This document shows positions 34,400 to 35,776 of a stretch of 35,776 nt of DNA, in pieces. The stretch lies in NCBI GenBank assembly GCA_017461045.1, contig JAFTZJ010000036.1, positions 1 to 35,776 of the forward strand. Direction: 5' to 3'. The stretch is from Lachnospiraceae bacterium (GTDB lineage Bacteria; Bacillota; Clostridia; Lachnospirales; Lachnospiraceae). How positions within the stretch are numbered: the first letter of the stretch is position 1; every line of letters starts with the position of its first letter. The position numbers and the translations under genes are program-made. Below the pieces are notes generated by a model. It saw only the letters and a program-made list of their open reading frames with translations, ran no database searches and had not been told where the DNA came from.

Positions 34400-35776
34400 T
34401 CACATGGACGTCCGTATAAATGACAGATTCGTAATCGTAAACTCTATATCGCCTCTCTGAATCGGAATCTCTTCCCGAACCAAGAACTCCAGGTTGAACT
34501 TCATATTCCAAAACCGTTCTTTCTCTGCTTCCGAAAAGGCCTCTATAATCAAATTCTCCAAAAATGTTTCCGGCTTCTCGTATAATAACTGCAAGGAGTA
34601 TTCCGTCTTCTGGGCAATATGCACCAGGAAGGAATAATAATCACCATTACTCAAGAAATCCTCACCGTATTTGATTTCCAAAATCGCATTAAATTCCTTT
34701 AATTCAATCTGCGGTTTCTTGGATAACTGGTCTAGCAGTTCGTAGAACATTCTTCCGAAATTATGAGCAATTCGAATATCCTCCTGCTCATCCTCATAAC
34801 GGAAATCCCGGTTGGTTTCTTCCTTCACAACCTTCTCGCCCTTATCACTATTTTCCGCCTTGAAGGTCAACATATTATCAATACTCTTCATAGAAAATGA
34901 CTTTTCTACCTTGGGCTGGAATAGGGGTGCCAATATGTGAATCATATCCTCCGGCGAATCCTTCTTCTCTAGCTTCTGCAAGCTTCCCTTGAAATCAAAT
35001 ACATTTCTTAGTTTCCGTAGCTTCGCCTGATGAATCATTTTATCTGCTGTATCCTGCAGTTGGGTAGTTTCACTAATTAATTCTCCATGTCTGTGAATTG
35101 TCTTCTTTAATTCCGTTTCCAGCTTACTGATTTCTTCTAAAGATTTATAGAAGGCTGCCGTTTCCAGTTTCCCTGCGCCTTCAATAGACGCTTTGCTTAA
35201 GGTCTGTTCGATTAATGCCTTATTCTTGGCAAATAATTTCTGTTCCTCCTCAAACCAACGGGCTACAGTCGCCATATATTCTTCGCAAGCCTTTGCGCCC
35301 TGGAACACATCATGGCCTAAGAGTTCAATCACCGCTTCCTTCTGTGCTACCAGCCGTTTTACTTCACTGTTGATCCGGCGTACCACATCAATACCGCCCT
35401 TAAAGTTCTTAGCAGTAATCATTTTCTCTAACAATAACTGCTGTACACTGATATTGCTTTCATCCTTCACTTCCTTTGTATCCAGATAGAATTCAATTCC
35501 TTCTGCTGTGATTCGGTATTCCACTACCCCTTCCCGAATATCACTTTCAATCAATCGCACTCTGGCAGTTTTCCGCTTCTTGTCTTCCGGGTCAAAGAAA
35601 TGAAACTCAAATGGTCTTCCGTCATTTTTCAGTTTTTCAAATATATACTCTACTAATTCCGACTCTTCTTCCGGCTCTACCTGCAATTCAAAATCCCGAC
35701 GAAGTAATTCCGTTAAAAACCGTTCATACTGCTCATAGGTAATGGCCTGCTCATTGAATTGATTTTCATTAATAAA
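34400..35776 (-). CDS. jetA: Wadjet system subunit JetA (kleisin/MukF-like), 5' end outside window
   Basis: The C-terminal 458 residues are visible; the frame runs open through the right edge, so the N-terminus and start are missing. In Wadjet, JetA is the kleisin that bridges the SMC heads. The visible part has a winged-helix-like segment (VEYRITAEGIEFYLDTKEV), a long helical middle rich in Lys and Glu with a likely coiled coil, and a C-terminal region ending with EIPIQRGDIEFTITNLSF. I believe it is a DUF5716-type JetA (recalled, not checked). It is first in the visible jetA-jetB-jetC order, and the promoter would lie beyond the window. Confidence 0.82.
   Translation of the reverse strand, partial: FINENQFNEQAITYEQYERFLTELLRRDFELQVEPEEESELVEYIFEKLKNDGRPFEFHFFDPEDKKRKTARVRLIESDIREGVVEYRITAEGIEFYLDTKEVKDESNISVQQLLLEKMITAKNFKGGIDVVRRINSEVKRLVAQKEAVIELLGHDVFQGAKACEEYMATVARWFEEEQKLFAKNKALIEQTLSKASIEGAGKLETAAFYKSLEEISKLETELKKTIHRHGELISETTQLQDTADKMIHQAKLRKLRNVFDFKGSLQKLEKKDSPEDMIHILAPLFQPKVEKSFSMKSIDNMLTFKAENSDKGEKVVKEETNRDFRYEDEQEDIRIAHNFGRMFYELLDQLSKKPQIELKEFNAILEIKYGEDFLSNGDYYSFLVHIAQKTEYSLQLLYEKPETFLENLIIEAFSEAEKERFWNMKFNLEFLVREEIPIQRGDIEFTITNLSFIRTSM

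Noticed and set aside
1..35776. CRISPR array, tRNA/rRNA genes, intact insertion sequence or prophage genes
   Set aside because: No regular spaced repeats, cloverleaf-type sequences, transposase motifs or phage genes were seen on either strand.

Overview
The window looks like a chromosomal segment of a strictly anaerobic gut-type Clostridium relative, most likely Lachnospiraceae. The basis is low-to-moderate GC, AAGGAGG-type ribosome binding sites, TTGACA/TATAAT promoters, and gene content typical of that family: a 2-hydroxyglutaryl-CoA dehydratase-activase-like protein, a DUF3783 protein, a CofE homologue without a visible F420 pathway, and a cytidylate kinase-like protein. All genes run on the minus strand except a two-gene plus-strand island (purC and a CofE-like gene, 3394-5280). 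No tRNA, rRNA, CRISPR array or intact insertion sequence was seen.

Layout from left to right. Bases 1-703 hold no convincing gene. A GMP synthase with a collapsed glutaminase domain (704-1996) has its own promoter. An orphan beta-class DNA methyltransferase (2148-3116) is divergent from purC/CofE-like. A convergent terminator (5293-5317) separates these from a minus-strand flavodoxin / alanine-sodium symporter / hybrid sensor kinase operon (10060 down to 5341). An asparagine-synthase-like gene lacking the catalytic N-terminal Cys follows (10151-11689). Next come DUF3783 and mutY, then mnmA, trxB and trxA. A two-cistron activase/dehydratase pair (16000-20185) follows, headed by a single-module adenylation-carrier-reductase protein (20222-23164). 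ilvE and a LacX-type epimerase each form a separate unit. A ~770-bp gene-poor gap (25406-26171) contains what looks like a complete small transcription unit with a perfect consensus promoter. Then come a cytidylate-kinase-like gene with an ArsB/NhaD-type permease, and finally a Wadjet-type jetA-jetB-jetC operon (jetA runs off the right edge) that ends in a membrane-anchored metallophosphoesterase.

How the genes may work together. Genes 23164 down to about 14641 are co-directional with short gaps: an acyl-activating/thioester-reducing enzyme, an iron-sulfur activase plus dehydratase-like partner whose split architecture resembles the plasmalogen operon of Clostridium perfringens, and a thioredoxin/thioredoxin reductase pair. 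This reads as a reductive lipid-modification module (inference). Two separate ATP-pyrophosphatase enzymes, the GuaA type and the AsnB type, have both lost the glutamine-hydrolysing residues, which suggests direct use of ammonia. The right end is a plasmid-defence SMC complex in which the nuclease subunit JetD is not at the expected downstream position.
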